A DNA stretch of 64,000 nucleotides from Ursus arctos (GCF_023065955.2 NW_026622797.1:58215689-58279688), one strand, 5' to 3'; positions 47,526 to 59,580 are shown, numbered from the stretch's first letter. A program made the numbers and translations. Notes: a model not told the origin generated them from the sequence alone.

Positions 47526-50500
47526 CTGAAAACATAGAAGCAAAGTTAGTGCTGTGAACATTTTCTCCTGCTTTATAACACAAGGTTGATAGGAATTTTA
47601 GAGATTTAGAGATGGAATGACTACTCTGGACTTTAAACCTACTTAAAGGACTGTTACTTTTGAGTAGGATGAAAATACAGAGGCTTTCAGTCTCTATCCT
47701 GCTATTACTAACACAGTAATTATAAGAAATTTTTCAATCGAACAGTAAAAATATAATACATATGAAACATTGCTATATACATTCTTGAATCCATTTTTAT
47801 ACTTCATCTTTGCACCTGTTAAAGCCCAGAGACATGGCCATGTCCAGAGCCTTCTTGCTTCTCACTCCGGCTAAACAAGAAAACACTAGACTGTCAGATT
47901 TGGATGGTTTGACTTCATTGTACTTCTCTTTGAAATCTTTTGGGTGCATCTGTAGAGCTTCGCGTACTTCATCCACTGAAAGAAAATGTTAAGAATTTCA
48001 ATTAAATTTTAGATACAGTAAATTACTGAATAGATACTTTTGTGATGAATCAATTCAAGACACGTCACTTACGTGGTATATTGACAGACCCAGGAATTTT
48101 TCCATACTCCACAATTTCCCATGTCTCTCTAACATCAATTAACATAATTTTTTTGGAATTCAAGAGGTTTTTAAGTTCTTTATAAGTGACATCTTTAAAA
48201 ATAGCAGTACAAAAATTGTGCCAGCTTCCTTTTATTGACTTCAAACCTGGAAAGAATAAAATAATTTAGGCACTTTCAAAGCAACATTGCTATTAATATC
48301 TGGAAAGCTGGGGCGCCTGGGTGGCACAGCAGTTAAGCGCCTGCCTTCGGCTCAGGGCGTGATCCTGGCGTTATGGGATCGAGCCCCACATCAGGCTCTT
48401 CCGCTATGAGCCTGCTTCTTCCTCTCCCACTCCACCTGCTTGTGTTCCCTCTCTCGCTGGCTGTCTCTATCTCTGTCGAATAAATAAATAAAATCTTTAA
48501 AAAAATATATCTGGAAAGCAGGTAAAAGGAATTTCTCCCCTGGTTCCAGCCAGCGAGTTATAGTTGATCTTTAGACTTCCCTGACCTGTGTATGTATTTT
48601 GTACAGAGCCACGGGACATAGCCCTACCCTCTTGGCCTCGATGCTTAATGGCTGGCCTTGTGCCAGCTCCATATTCTACTCTCTCCGAGCCCTTAATTAG
48701 GTGGAACTTGTAAATACACATTCAACATTTGGTAACTGAATTCTGCAAATAATTTGTAAGTCTAACCATAGTCCAAATTACAATATTAAGAAAATTTTAA
48801 TTTCCCCTTGCAAGTAAAGATAACCCGTATGTTAGATGTGGGAACCTTACATTTGAAACTACACTTGTAAGTACTTAAGGCACTGTTTCTATCTGTTAAG
48901 TAATTGGTGGGGCACCTTGCTGGCTCTGTCAGAAGAGCATGCGACTCTTGATCTTGGGGTTGTGAGTTTCAAGCCCCATGTTTGGTGTAGAGATTACTTA
49001 AATAAATAAAAACTTAAATAGTTGGTAACATAATATGGTATTGGGTAATAACCTATAAAATAAATCCACGGGTCCACACTGATATAAGGATATAATTGAA
49101 TAAATGGGGAGAAGGGATTATTTCAATTGATAAATGTTGAATGACGAAAAGAGAAAATCACCGTTAGGTTAACATCTGAGTAATAATTATTTCGGCAAGA
49201 GCCATTGACAGATGCTAGAGTTACTGGGTGAAATTTTGATGAGAAATAGGATAGTATCTCCCCAGGAGATACTTACTAATAACAAAAGGAAACACCTGAA
49301 AGATACTACTTTAACCAGCTATTCAAAGATCACTAGGAATGAGAAATGTCAACAACATGTACTCTCTGGTATGATACTCCAAGAAGAGCACATCACTTCC
49401 TTAGGATTTTTGCCAAAATGCATACCCTGAATCAAATCGGAAGAAAATCTCAAACTCAATCTACAAACTCAATCTACAAAATAACCAGCACTCTTAAAAA
49501 AGTGTCAAAGTTATGAAAGACAGAGACCGTGGAACCATCACAGATTGAAGCGGACTAAGGAACCATGAAAATGTAATAACAACATAGAATCCTGGATTGG
49601 ACCTGGGACTATAAAAGTCCTCAGTGGGAAAACTGGTGACATTCAAGTAAGGCCTGTGGATTAGTTAACAGTATTATGTCAGTATTACTTTCCTGATTTC
49701 AATAATTGTACCATGCGAGATGCTTACATTAGGGGAAGTTGAGTAAGAATACAGGGAGCTCCATTTTACTTTTGCAACTTTTCTATGGGTCCAAATTGTT
49801 TTTTTAAACATGAAAGAAAACCCAGAGGATTTTTTAAATAAAAATAAAAATTTTAAAAATTTAATAATCATATTTCACAACAAAATGACCACTATAAGGT
49901 AAATAATAATGCTTCAAGTGTTGTTAAAAGATTAAATATCTTATAAGGTGAAATTGGTTTAAATAGTATAAACTGGCATAGGAAAAGGTTTAAAGATCTA
50001 AGTCCAGAAACAGCACACAATGTACTATCTATGGGAATTCAATATTTGGTAACAATTATATTTCAGAATAATGGGGAAATTTTGTTCAACGAATATGTAG
50101 GGCAACTAGCTAGCCATCAGGAAGAAACTTGAAGCAAACTATTGCTTCATTCCTTACATGTAAATAAATTTAAATTTCAATCCCAAAACTAATATTTTAG
50201 AAGTACCAATAGAAAACATCAGCAGATAATTTAAACCTTGGGATAAGAAGACCATTCTAAACATGGCAAAATCAGAAGTCATAAAGATTTGACTTCCTTA
50301 AAATGCTAAATTTATACATGGGAAAAGAACAATGAATAATTAGAAGACAAGTGGCAGGTAGGAACAAAATATTTGTAACACAGCAAAGACAAAACATTAG
50401 TATTAACAGAGTTCATACAAATACGAAAAGGATAAAATTCCCAATAGAAAAAATGGTCAAAACAGGAACAGGGAATTGACTTGAAAAATACCAATGGTGG

Positions 50501-53500
50501 GGCGCCTGGGTGGCACGGCGGTTAAGCGTCTGCCTTCGGCTCAGGGCGTGATCCCGGTATTACGGGATCGAGCCCCACATCAGGCTCTTCCGCTATGAGC
50601 CTGCTTCTTCCTCTCTCACTCCCCCTGCTTGTGTTCCCTCTCTCGCTGGCTCTCTCTATCTCTGTCAAATAAATAAATAAAATCTTTAAAAAAAAAAAAA
50701 AAAAAGAAAAATACCAATGGTCAGTAAAAGGTAACTATCTCACTACTTATTAAGGAAATGCAAGATATAAACAAAATTTTTCAGATTTTGTCAGATTTAT
50801 AAAAATTAAAAGGATTGATAACATCAAATATTGGTGAGGGTATGAGGAAATAGATACTCTTACGTTGTGGGGACTGTGTAATGTTAAAACCTTTTGAAAG
50901 GAAAATGTAGCAGGAATAACACTTGATGTATGTGTATCTTTTTTACCTCATGATTTTAGTTTTAGGAATCTGTTACCACAGGAGGATTAGCAGGAATACA
51001 CACAAATGTATATATGTATAAATATATTCACTGGCAGCATTCTCTGTAATACTGAAAAACGGCAAGAAGCTAGAAGTGTCTCCATGAGGGAACAGTTCTA
51101 AGTGGCACATTTATACTGTGGCATGTTATTTCACCTAAGTTGTCCAAAATATAGTATTCAATTTTAAAAACTAGTTGGAGCGCACTAGGTATAAACCAGG
51201 GGTTCCCAGACTTTCTTGGGTCATCCTTTAATGTCTTCATACATTTTCTCCAGTGTGCATAGGCCAAAAGAAATGCTTCACAGTTCTATTTGCTAAGTAG
51301 TTAAGAAAAGCCAAAAGTGAGTTGTGAAAACCACATTTTCTTGTAAAAACCAAACACTGTTCTATTTTCATTTGTCCTTCTCACTGATAGCAAAAGATGG
51401 AAAAATGGACAAATACAATAGTTAAAAAATACAGGTTTCCCAGCAATTCCACTCCAAGGTATGTGCCCAAAAGACTTGAAAACAGGGACTCAAACTCAGA
51501 CACCAATGCTCATAGCAGCATTATTCACAATTACAATAGCCGAAAGGTGGAAACAGCCCAAGTGTTTTTTCAACAGATGAGTGGATAAACAAAAATGTGG
51601 CTTATACATACAGTGGAATATTATTCTGTCCTAAAAAGGAATGAAGTTCTAACACATACGACAGCATGAAACTACAACATCGAAAACACGCTAAGTGAAG
51701 TAAGCCAGACACGAAATGATAAATATTTTATGATTCCACTCATATGAAATACCTAGAACAGGTAAATTCATAGAAAGTAGGTTAGAGGTTACCAGAAGTT
51801 GGAGGGAGGGGTCTTACTGCTCCATGGGTTTGAGTTTCTGTTTGGGGTGATGAAAATATTTAGAAATACGGTGGTAGGGGCGCCTGGGTGGCACAGCGGT
51901 TAAGCGTCTGCCTTCGGCTCAGGGCGTGATCCCAGCGTTATGGGATCGAGCCCCACATCAGGCTCCTCCGCTGTGAGCCTGCTTCTTCCTCTCCCACTCC
52001 CCCCTGCTTGTGTTCCCTCTCTCACTGGCTGTCTCTATCTCTGTCGAATAAATAAATAAAATCTTAAAAAAAAAAAAAAAAGAAATACGGTGGTAATGAC
52101 GCCACAATGTTGTGAATATAATTAATGCCACGGAATTGTACACTCAAAAATGGCTAAAGTGGCAAATTTTTCGTTACATATGTTTTATCACAGTAAATAC
52201 ATTAAAAAAATAAAAATACAGATTTCCCATCCTCTTCAGATTTTGAAAAATTGGCTTACGTTATCTGCAAGATTCGATCTTACAATGCCTAGGATAAAAC
52301 TATTTCTCACTCAACTTGCTATTTTGTGAATTCCCAGAATACAAAAAGTCAGCAGGTTGAGTTCACACTTGGTACTATTCCTCATTGTTAGGAACTGGGA
52401 AACTATGGTAATTTAAAAAATTGTTAAGCTTAAGACTGTGGTACTTTGCCACTAGGAAACAAACATCATCTCAGCATGTAACCTGTGTAATTGAATCAAA
52501 GACAGTTATATTTTTCTTATATATTAGAGTCAAACTGACATTTAACTGTCTCTATACTCCTGTTAGGCTGTGGGGGCGGGGTGTGTGTGGAGAACAGGTG
52601 TATAACCAGTGAGGACTAGATTTCCTAGCTTTCCACTCTGAGCCAAAGCACAAATATTCCTTTAATGAGTCTCAGTTCCCCCAAGCCTCTCATGGTACGA
52701 GCCTCCAGTCCACACTAATTCTTTAATTAAAGCTATTGTGTATTTTTTTGTACAACAGGGCCTCTACTTGTAAATCAACCACTTCATCTATTGCTTGATC
52801 AAAGAAGCAGCCATCAGTTCCTCCACTGAAGGAAAACTGGCTGTTTAGGATTTATCGACATGATTTGTGGCTCTCTTGAGGGATTCTCAAGAGTAACACA
52901 GTTTATACATGATTCTCACATTTTGAGCCTAATTTTTTAATAAACTCCCATTTTGCTGTTTCTGCAGGTAAATCTAGCCTCAACTGGATATTATCTGCAG
53001 CCTACATTATAAAATACAGTCCAAACTCCTTAGTATGTTCTATCATGTCCTTTAGTCTACTTTACCAGCATAATTTACCAGACCTTCTCCTCTTCCCCAT
53101 TCCTCCTCTGCCTCAATAACCCTACCCTCCAGGATTATGCTAAGGGAAATAAGTCAAGCAGAGAAAGGCAATTATCATATGGTTTCAATCATATGTGGAA
53201 CATAAGGAATAGCACGGAGGACGTTAGGGGAAGGAAGGGAGAACTGAAGGGGGGCAAATCAGAGGGGGAGATGAACCATGAGAGACTATGGACTCCGGGA
53301 ACAAACTGAGGGTTTCAGAGGGGAGGGGATGGGGGGATGGGGTAGCCTGGTGATGGGTATTAAGGAGGGCATGTGTTGTAATGAGCACTGGGTGTTATAC
53401 ACAAATAATGAATCACGGAACATCAAGAACTAATGATGTACTGTATGGTGACTAATGTAACATAATAATAAAAAAAATAACCCTACCCTCCAGCTACATT

Positions 53501-54853
53501 AAAAGTATACATGTGCTCTAACTACATTTTTATCAGTGGAAAGAGCAGATTTTAGAGTCAGATAAACCAGGTTTAAATACTGGCTTGTCCACTTAGCTCT
53601 GTAATCCTGGGCAGATTACTTAAACTCTCTGGGACTTAGTTTCTTATTTTTAAAACAGGAATAATATTACTTAATCTTTCTGAGTTGCTGTGAGTTTTAA
53701 GTAATCTATACGGTGCAATCTGTAAATACCTATTTTTGCCTTCCTTCATGATTTATGCACACTGTTCTATCTGAAGGGAATACTTCTTCCTTCCTCACCT
53801 CTGCCTGGCACACTCCGACTCTCCTTGAAGACTGTTAAATGCCGCTTGTCACCAACCCAACAGTTCCACTTCTAAGTATCTACCTAGTAAACTACTTGTA
53901 CATATACACAAAGAGGTATGTACAATGGTTAACTATTGAAGAAATTTTTATAACAGCAAAAAAAATGGAAACCAAAATGTCCATCAGGAAGGGACTGGTA
54001 AATAAACTGGTAATCCATACTACGGAACATATGCAGTGGTTCAAAGAGTTATATGTACTGCCATGGAAAGCTTCTGACTACCTAAGTGAGCAAAAAAAAT
54101 GCAGAAAAGTATGCACAATAGATCACATTATACATACGATGTATACTATAGATCTATATACGGTATGCAAGAACATAGTGAGTGGAAGACCTGAATAGAC
54201 GTTTTTCCAAGGAAGACAGAGAGATGGTCAAAGAACACACGAAAAGATGTCCAACATCATTAATCATCAGGGAAATACAAATTGAAACCAGAATGAGTTA
54301 TCACTTCACTCCTGTTAGAATGGCCATTATCAAAAAGACAAGAAATAACAAGTGTTGGTGAGGATGTGGAGAAAAGGGAACCTTCCTGCACTGTTGGGAA
54401 TGTAAATTGGTGCAGCCACTGTGGAAAACAATATGGAGGGTCCCGAAAAAATTAAAAATAGAACTACCATATGATCCAGCAATTCTGTCTCTGGTATTTA
54501 TCTGAAGAAAATGAAGATGTTACCTTGAAAAGATATATGCACCCCATGTTCACTGCAGCAATATTTATAACAGCCAAGATACGGAAACAAGCTAAGTGTC
54601 CATTGATGGATATATGGATAAAGAAATTGTTGGGGCGCCTGGGTGGCACAGCGGTTAAGCGTCTGCCTTCGGCTCAGGGCGTGATCCTGGCGTTACGGGA
54701 TCGAGCCCCACATCAGGCTCCTCCACTATGAGCCTGCTTCTTCCTCTCCCACTCCCCCTGCTTGTGTTCCCTCTCTTGCTGGCTGTCTTTATCTCTGTCG
54801 AATAAATAAATAAAATCTTTAAAAAAAAAAAAAAAAAGAAAAGAAATTGTGGT

Positions 54854-54898
<45 letters not shown>

Positions 54899-55474
54899 AA
54901 TATTCAGCCATAAAAAAGAATGAACTCTTGTCATTTGAGACATGGGCCTCAAGGGCATTACACTAAGTCAGAGAGAGAAAGAAAATACCGTGTGATCTCA
55001 TATGTGGAACCAAAAACAAATGAAAAAATAAACAAACCCTCAAAACCCAAGTTCACAGATACAGAGAACAAATTTGTGGTTGCTAGAGGCAGGGAGTGGC
55101 GGGGCAAGAGAAATGAGTGAAGGTAAAAAAGGTAAAAATTAAAAAAATACATATTTTTTAAATTAAAAAATAAGAATTCTCATCTTAATAAGGAGAGGGA
55201 ATGTAGGCCTCTTAGGGGAGAGTAAATGATTTTTAGGACAAGTGAATGGGCCCTTAGAAGAAGAGATGGGAGTTATGACAGTTTATAACAAAGTTTGGGT
55301 GTGGTGTGGGTTCTAGTCTCCTTTCCTGTGATGAGTCAATCTTCCTTTGTTGATGAAACTCCTGGGGAGGGGATTTATGAAACCGAGTTCCTTCTGGAGG
55401 ATCTGTCTTTAGGCAGGTAAGAGGAGTTCAGAGAAAACCTCTCTCTGCATTTGCTGTTTTTCAAATGGCTACAG

Positions 55475-55507
<33 letters not shown>

Positions 55508-58500
55508 AAAACCCAAAACAAAGAACAAAACAACCTACCAACCCAAATTTCAGTGTGAGATAAATATGATGACCTAAAAATAGTTAAAATCACATATTAG
55601 ACTATGCAAATTGAAGATCTAGTATAATTCATGCTGTATATATGTTTAGAAGTTTGTTTTTCTGCTACAATTGTCAGGTCTTTTTTAGTGAGGAGAAACC
55701 TGTAGGAATAAGCATATTTTTGCAAACAAAGGTTAAGAAATTTAGTATTACTTCTATAAATCTCTAAGTTCTAGAGTCAATTATTGTTTGAAAATTTTTT
55801 AAAGTTTATTTATTTATTTATTTATTTAGGTAATATCTACACCCAATGTGGGGCTTGAACCCATGGCCCCAAGATCAAGAGTTGCATGCATGCTCTTTCA
55901 ACTGAGCCAGGCTGGCACCCCTATTCTTTGAATTATTTAATTTCAATTAGCCTAATGTGATTTAATTAATTGTATGTTTAAAGAAACTATATATATAGAA
56001 ATCATATACATGATTCGGTTTCTGAATTTATTTTTTTCATCAATTTAGCTTCTTTACTATAGTAAAGTTTTGTAGCATAGTTTTGTACTATATGTTGTAC
56101 TTTAAAAAACTAAACTAAATTTCGCTTAGAGGGACGCCTTTGTAGCTCAGTTGGTTAAGCGTCTGCCTTCAGCTCAGGTCATGATCTCAGGGTCCTGGGA
56201 TCCAGCCCCGCATTGGGCTCCCTGTTCAACGGGAAGCCTGCTTCTCCCTTTCCCTCTGTCCCTCCTCCTGCTTGTGCTAGCTCTCTCTCTCTCTCTCTCA
56301 AATAAACAAAAATCTTTTAAAAAAATTTTCTCTTAGAAATAGTCTACCATTACGCCCTACCAATTCAGTTTGGTATTCTTTTTATGATTTCAAATAAATA
56401 CGGTATTGATGTGAAAAATACAACTATTTGAAACATAAAAGTGTTTACTTAATAATAATAACAATCATAATAACAGCAACTCACTCTTGCCGCAGCCATA
56501 AAATAAATTCTCTGGTTCATCTATACTCTTCTTTTGGATGTTGACACCTTAGAAAATCCACATCAATATCTGTCAAATACTGAAAGTTATTTCTACAGAC
56601 CATGTAATGGTCAATATAAACAACGCACAACCAAGGAAGACTACATTAGAAATAATGATTGTTACTCCAGAGAGAAAATATTAGGAAGAACATTTGGTGT
56701 GCTTCCTTCTCAAATGTGAACATTTTATGACTTCTAATGTAAGCACTTTAATGGATATTTCGATTTTTTGGGACCCACTCACAGTAAAATTTGAAAAGCA
56801 AGTGAACAACCATCCTAGCGAATAAAAGGTTAAAATGGAAATTTTAGATAAGGCAATGCATTTATTGCATGAAGTGGTGAGTTTAATATTAAAGGGGAAT
56901 ACCCTATACCATTTTTCAGCTTCTCCAAGTTACTTGTCTTCTCCACCTCCTGCTGCTACTCTATCACAGTACTTTCCCTTAAATAGCCCAGCGAGTCCCC
57001 AGGGCCTCTGAGCTGTCACCTTCCCCAACTTCCCTCCTTATTTAAAGCATCTTCTGCTGCTGGCAGCTGATTCATATTGACAAAGCACCTCTGTGTTTTC
57101 TGCTGTTCTTTGTAGGACTAGGATCAAGTAAAGGGCTTTACACAACCTGGCGATTACCCAGAAAGCTACTTAGAATCTTACGGAGGTCAGAACTCAGGGG
57201 AAAGATAGGATAGGATGCGGCAGATGAAAGTTTACTCACTTTGTGCCACCACAGAAGTGTGTTAGTACAACACTCAGCTGCAGTGTGCATGACTTAGTAG
57301 GACCGGTTTGGGATCCTGCTTCAAACCTGCATAAGTCTAAACAGAAGCAAAGAGGAAGCCGAGAACTAGAATAAAACTAGCAGAACAAGACTCGAAGGGA
57401 AACCTTCAGAGAATAAAGGTAGACAGCAAGCTTTCGTCCTCATGGAAATGTAGCAGACAAAGGACATTTTCAGAGTTATGGCGGGATCACTGATTAAGTA
57501 ACAAGCACTCATGTTAGCAACTTCAAGTCATTAAGAACACAAGGACTGACAGTATTCTCTTTGGAAAGTCTTGATTGAAAGATTAGAAATCCATCCTGGC
57601 AATTGGAAGCAACCTAAATGTTCATACAGGAAATGGTTAAACTAATTATGAAGCATACCATGCAGCATTTACAAGGAAAGAGGCAGACCTACATTTAGGG
57701 ACTTGGAGAGATGTCCATATTGCTAAATAAAAAGCTTCCCCTTTGAGATCTATATACACTTAAGATACAACACTTATGTTTTATAAATGTCCAGAAAACC
57801 ATCTGGAAGGAAATAAGAAACTTTTCCTGGGGAGTGGGATTGCAGGGACAGGAATTCTGGGGCATAAATTAAAAACAGCAACACCTATATATTATATATA
57901 TAGTATTTTTATGTGTACATTTAACGTATGTTCATAGAAAAGTGTTTAGAAGGATGTGTACCAAACCACGTTTGGAGAGGGAGGTGGAATGTGGGAGGGT
58001 GTATAGAGGGGAATGTAAGCTGTTCTTTATTGTCTGTTTGAATATAATGGGAATATAATAATGTATCACCAGAATTTTTTAAAAAGATTTTAAGTACTCT
58101 CTACACCCAACCCGGGGCTCCAGCTTACAACTCTGAGGTCAAGTGTTGCATGCTCCACTAACTGAGCCAGCCAGGCACCTCGCTAGTAAAATTTTTTAAA
58201 TGAAAAGGCACCTTTTCGGGGCGCCTGGGTGGCTTAGTCATTGAGTGTCTGCCTTCGACTCGGGGCGTGATCCCGGGGTCCTGGGATCGAGCCCCGCATC
58301 TGGCTCCCTGCTTTGCTGGGAGCCTGCTTCTCCCTCTCTCACTTCCCCTGCTTGTGTTCCCTTTCTGGCTGGCTGTCTCCCTCTCTGTCAAATAAAGAAA
58401 TAAAATCTTAAAAAAAAAAAAAAAAGGCACCTTTTCTCTAATATTTTCTCCAACTCGGGTAGAGTAATTGCTTTTTCCATTGCAGTCTCACGAGACTGTG

Positions 58501-59384
58501 TGTGGTGATTGTTTACTTGTCTCTGTCTCCCCAAAATGGTGACGTGAACGGCAGAGGCTGTATCCCCAGCAGGAGGTCTGCATTTCTAGGTGCTCAATAA
58601 AGAACAAATTTGCATAGAAAAAGCACATTTTAAATTACAGAGGATGTACCAAGAGTTCAAGCGGAGTAACTGAGAGGGAGAGTTGGGGACACAGGGTTAT
58701 GCCACAGTCTCTGCAGCTGCATCCACAAATAAAAATTGTGCTAAAGGAGAGGCAGCATGTAAAGCAAAAGAAGGGACTGGAAGCCTGCTGAGTAATACAC
58801 CCAACGCCTCCACTAACCTTCGTTTCTCTGGCTTGTTTTGCCGTCCGTAATATTAGCAGTGGTACTTTAACAGCTCTAACGTGTTATAATTCTGGGTGAC
58901 TGTTGCCACCAAGCTCTGAGCGCGGCTCGCCAGTGGGTCACAGGTGTAACTCGCAGAGCCGGGCTCATCCTCAGTTTCTCTCGGGCGGAAACTGGGCGTG
59001 TTGCTCGCTCAGTGGCCAACTGACCTTCACTGCCCAGTCAGACACCAGTATCTTCATAAATGGCCCCCACGCGAGCTCCCCGGAGCAACGCTGACCTCTC
59101 TCCTGCGTCCCCCAAGAGCACCCTCAGACCCAAGTAGCCCGCAATCTGAAGGAACGAGAACTGAAAGCTGGTGCTACCTTCCCAGGTGCCAAGGGTAATG
59201 GGTCTGATTTTTCCCTGGAAGCCCCAAGAAGGGAGCACCCCCACCAATGCCATTCCTTCCCCGGGCCCGCGGTTAGGCACTCTCCCTTTCCCCAGGGACC
59301 ACCGAGCTCACCCCAGAGCGCAGCCTCCTCCGACCCCGGGATCGCCCGGCGCGCACTCCGGAACAGCAGCAGCGGCAGCACCAT
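47453..59384 (-). CDS. TSTD3: Rhodanese-domain protein, TSTD3 orthologue, 4 exons
   Basis: Thiosulfate sulfurtransferase-like single-domain protein. Coding exons in transcript order on the - strand: 59384-59312, 48246-48073, 47975-47816, 47525-47453; 480 nt, 159 residues plus TGA. Intron phases 1, 1 and 2 all join and every junction is GT-AG. Residues 1-25 ([20 protein letters not shown] start) are hydrophobic and arginine-rich with no acidic residue before E19, as in a mitochondrial presequence. The rhodanese domain runs from about 41 to 150: [10 protein letters not shown] at about 60-69, [11 protein letters not shown] at 73-83, the catalytic loop CLAGVR with Cys116 at 116-121, and AGGWKEW at 141-147. 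The active-site cysteine is present, so the protein looks catalytically competent. The gene converges on CCNC. Exon 1 is the least certain part, because it is chosen from phase, donor (GGTGAGC) and CpG context 11 kb away. Identification as TSTD3 uses the domain and its known position beside CCNC. Confidence 0.85.
47816..47975 (-). CDS. TSTD3: TSTD3 coding exon 3
   Basis: Residues 83-135 plus two bases of Ser136. Contains the active-site loop [14 protein letters not shown]. Acceptor TTTCTTTCAG, donor GTGCAA (weak after GT). Confidence 0.93.
48073..48246 (-). CDS. TSTD3: TSTD3 coding exon 2
   Basis: Residues 25-82 and one base of Leu83, the first half of the rhodanese fold ([30 protein letters not shown]). 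Acceptor TTCTTTCCAG, donor GTAAGT. Confidence 0.93.
48309..48506 (+). mobile_element. CAN-SINE, young lineage
   Basis: GGCACAGCAGTTAAGCG head, GTCGAATAAATAAATAAA tail. TSD atatctggaaagc at 48296-48308 and 48507-48519. It lies just 5' of TSTD3 exon 2 (about 60 bp inside intron 1). Confidence 0.97.
48909..49015 (+). mobile_element. Short CAN-SINE
   Basis: CACCTTGCTGGCTCTGTCAG head, tail with AAATAAATAAAAAC. Flanks aagtaattggt and aaatagttggt. Confidence 0.88.
49050..49870 (+). repeat. L1M 3' UTR
   Basis: From about 49,420: GGAACCATCACAGATTGAAG, AGAATCCTGGATTGGACCTG, GGTGACATTCAAGTAAGG, TTACATTAGGGGAAGTTGAG. The earlier part resembles the 29 kb element. Confidence 0.7.
50200..51190 (+). repeat. 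L1 ORF2 3' remnant, split by a SINE
   Basis: AATTCCCAATAGAAAAAATG, TTGGTGAGGGTATGAGGAAA, CTGGCAGCATTCTCTGTAAT. Interrupted by the SINE at 50499-50705. Confidence 0.7.
50499..50705 (+). mobile_element. CAN-SINE, young lineage
   Basis: Perfect 16-bp TSD gaaaaataccaatggt at 50483-50498 and 50706-50721; inserted in the L1 remnant. Confidence 0.98.
51370..52200 (+). repeat. L1M ORF2 end and 3' UTR
   Basis: CAGCATTATTCACAATTACA, AGTGGAATATTATTCTGTCC, GTTACCAGAAGTTGGAGGGA, ATTGTACACTCAAAAATGGC. Interrupted by a SINE. Confidence 0.85.
51877..52080 (+). mobile_element. CAN-SINE, young lineage
   Basis: TSD agaaatacggtggta at 51862-51876 and 52081-52095, inside the L1M 3' UTR. Confidence 0.98.
52201..53114. 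other. TSTD3 intron 1, nothing recognised
   Basis: No confident repeat or exon. A GGGGGCGGGGTGTGTGTGG run lies near 52,571. Confidence 0.4.
53133..53475 (+). mobile_element. Young 5'-truncated L1
   Basis: 343-bp L1 3' end (ATGAACCATGAGAGACTATG, GGGCATGTGTTGTAATGAGC, AGCACTGGGTGTTATACAC) with a perfect 18-bp TSD aataaccctaccctccag at 53115-53132 and 53476-53493. Confidence 0.95.
53536..53735 (+). repeat. MIR
   Basis: TTTTAGAGTCAGATAAACC, AATCCTGGGCAGATTACTTA, ACTCTCTGGGACTTAGTTTC in order. Confidence 0.78.
54631..54839 (+). mobile_element. CAN-SINE, young lineage
   Basis: TSD aaagaaattgt at 54620-54630 and 54840-54850, in L1 ORF2. Confidence 0.97.
54855..54895 (+). repeat. (CA)20 microsatellite
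   Basis: About 41 uninterrupted bases of alternating A and C, inside the L1 remnant. Likely polymorphic. Confidence 0.95.
55479..55506 (+). repeat. A-homopolymer, about 28 bases
   Basis: Long uninterrupted A run with no SINE head upstream. Sequencing error or length variation is likely here. Confidence 0.9.
55793..55921 (-). mobile_element. Short CAN-SINE
   Basis: Reverse strand: (TTTA)n tail, CCCAATGTGGGGCTTGAACC, TTTCAACTGAGCCAGGCTGG. Confidence 0.88.
56131..56323 (+). mobile_element. CAN-SINE
   Basis: GGGACGCCTTTGTAGCTCAG head; flanks aaatttcgcttaga and aaattttctcttaga. Contains a (CT)n run. Confidence 0.93.
56324..57559. other. TSTD3 intron 1, nothing recognised
   Basis: Unique-looking sequence with short open frames only. 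Confidence 0.4.
57560..58080 (+). repeat. Probable old L1 3' remnant
   Basis: GGAAGCAACCTAAATGTTCA and ATTATGAAGCATACCATGCA resemble degraded L1 ORF2/3' text. Confidence 0.5.
58081..58182 (-). mobile_element. Short CAN-SINE
   Basis: Reverse strand: TACACCCAACCCGGGGCTCC and AACTGAGCCAGCCAGGCACC. Confidence 0.88.
58218..58421 (+). mobile_element. CAN-SINE
   Basis: TSD aaaaggcaccttttc at 58203-58217 and 58422-58436, identical. Confidence 0.97.
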
Positions 59385-59580
59385 CGCCCGCTCGCGCCCA
59401 CCCGGCTCCTGTCTTCCTCCTCCGGCTCCTCCTCCTTCTCGGCCGCCGGGCCACCCGCGCCGGGCTCTTGAGCGCCCCCCACCAGGCGCTGGCCGAATCG
59501 GGGAGTGCTACAAGGAGTCATCGCAGAGGGAACCATGCCCTACACCAAAACTAAATTGGAAAGAAACTCCAGAGTTGGGG
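58900..59580 (-). promoter_or_regulatory. TSTD3: CpG-island promoter over TSTD3 exon 1
   Basis: CpG-dense block, richest at 59,280-59,500, surrounding the predicted TSTD3 ATG. A SINE abuts it at 59,578, about 190 bp upstream of the ATG. In human the divergent neighbour USP45 starts nearby, but I find no USP45 coding exon before the window ends. Confidence 0.7.
59312..59384 (-). CDS. TSTD3: TSTD3 coding exon 1
   Basis: Encodes residues 1-24 and one base of Gly25. The donor is G|GTGAGC at 59311-59306. The ATG lies within the 58.9-59.6 kb CpG island. Assigned from in-phase joining with exon 2 and from the presequence-like peptide; no other exon evidence. Confidence 0.7.

Larger units (their letters stand above)
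53845..55150 (+). repeat. L1M ORF2 3' end and 3' UTR
   Basis: ACATCATTAATCATCAGGGA, TGGTGAGGATGTGGAGAAAA, CTACCATATGATCCAGCAAT, ATTCAGCCATAAAAAAGAAT. Interrupted by a SINE and expanded by a CA repeat. The piece at 53.85-54.19 kb may be a second older L1. Confidence 0.85.

Noticed and set aside
54855..54895. CA repeat as a regulatory Z-DNA element
   Set aside because: It lies inside an L1 remnant in an intron, far from any promoter. A plain microsatellite is the simpler reading.
58158..58430. Short open frames such as this 90-codon one on the - strand
   Set aside because: Translation of SINE sequence. The same peptide phrases recur in every SINE of the window.
59171..59554. 127-codon + strand open frame over TSTD3 exon 1
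   Set aside because: Antisense shadow in a CpG island. The - strand frame is supported by splice phase and the rhodanese exons.
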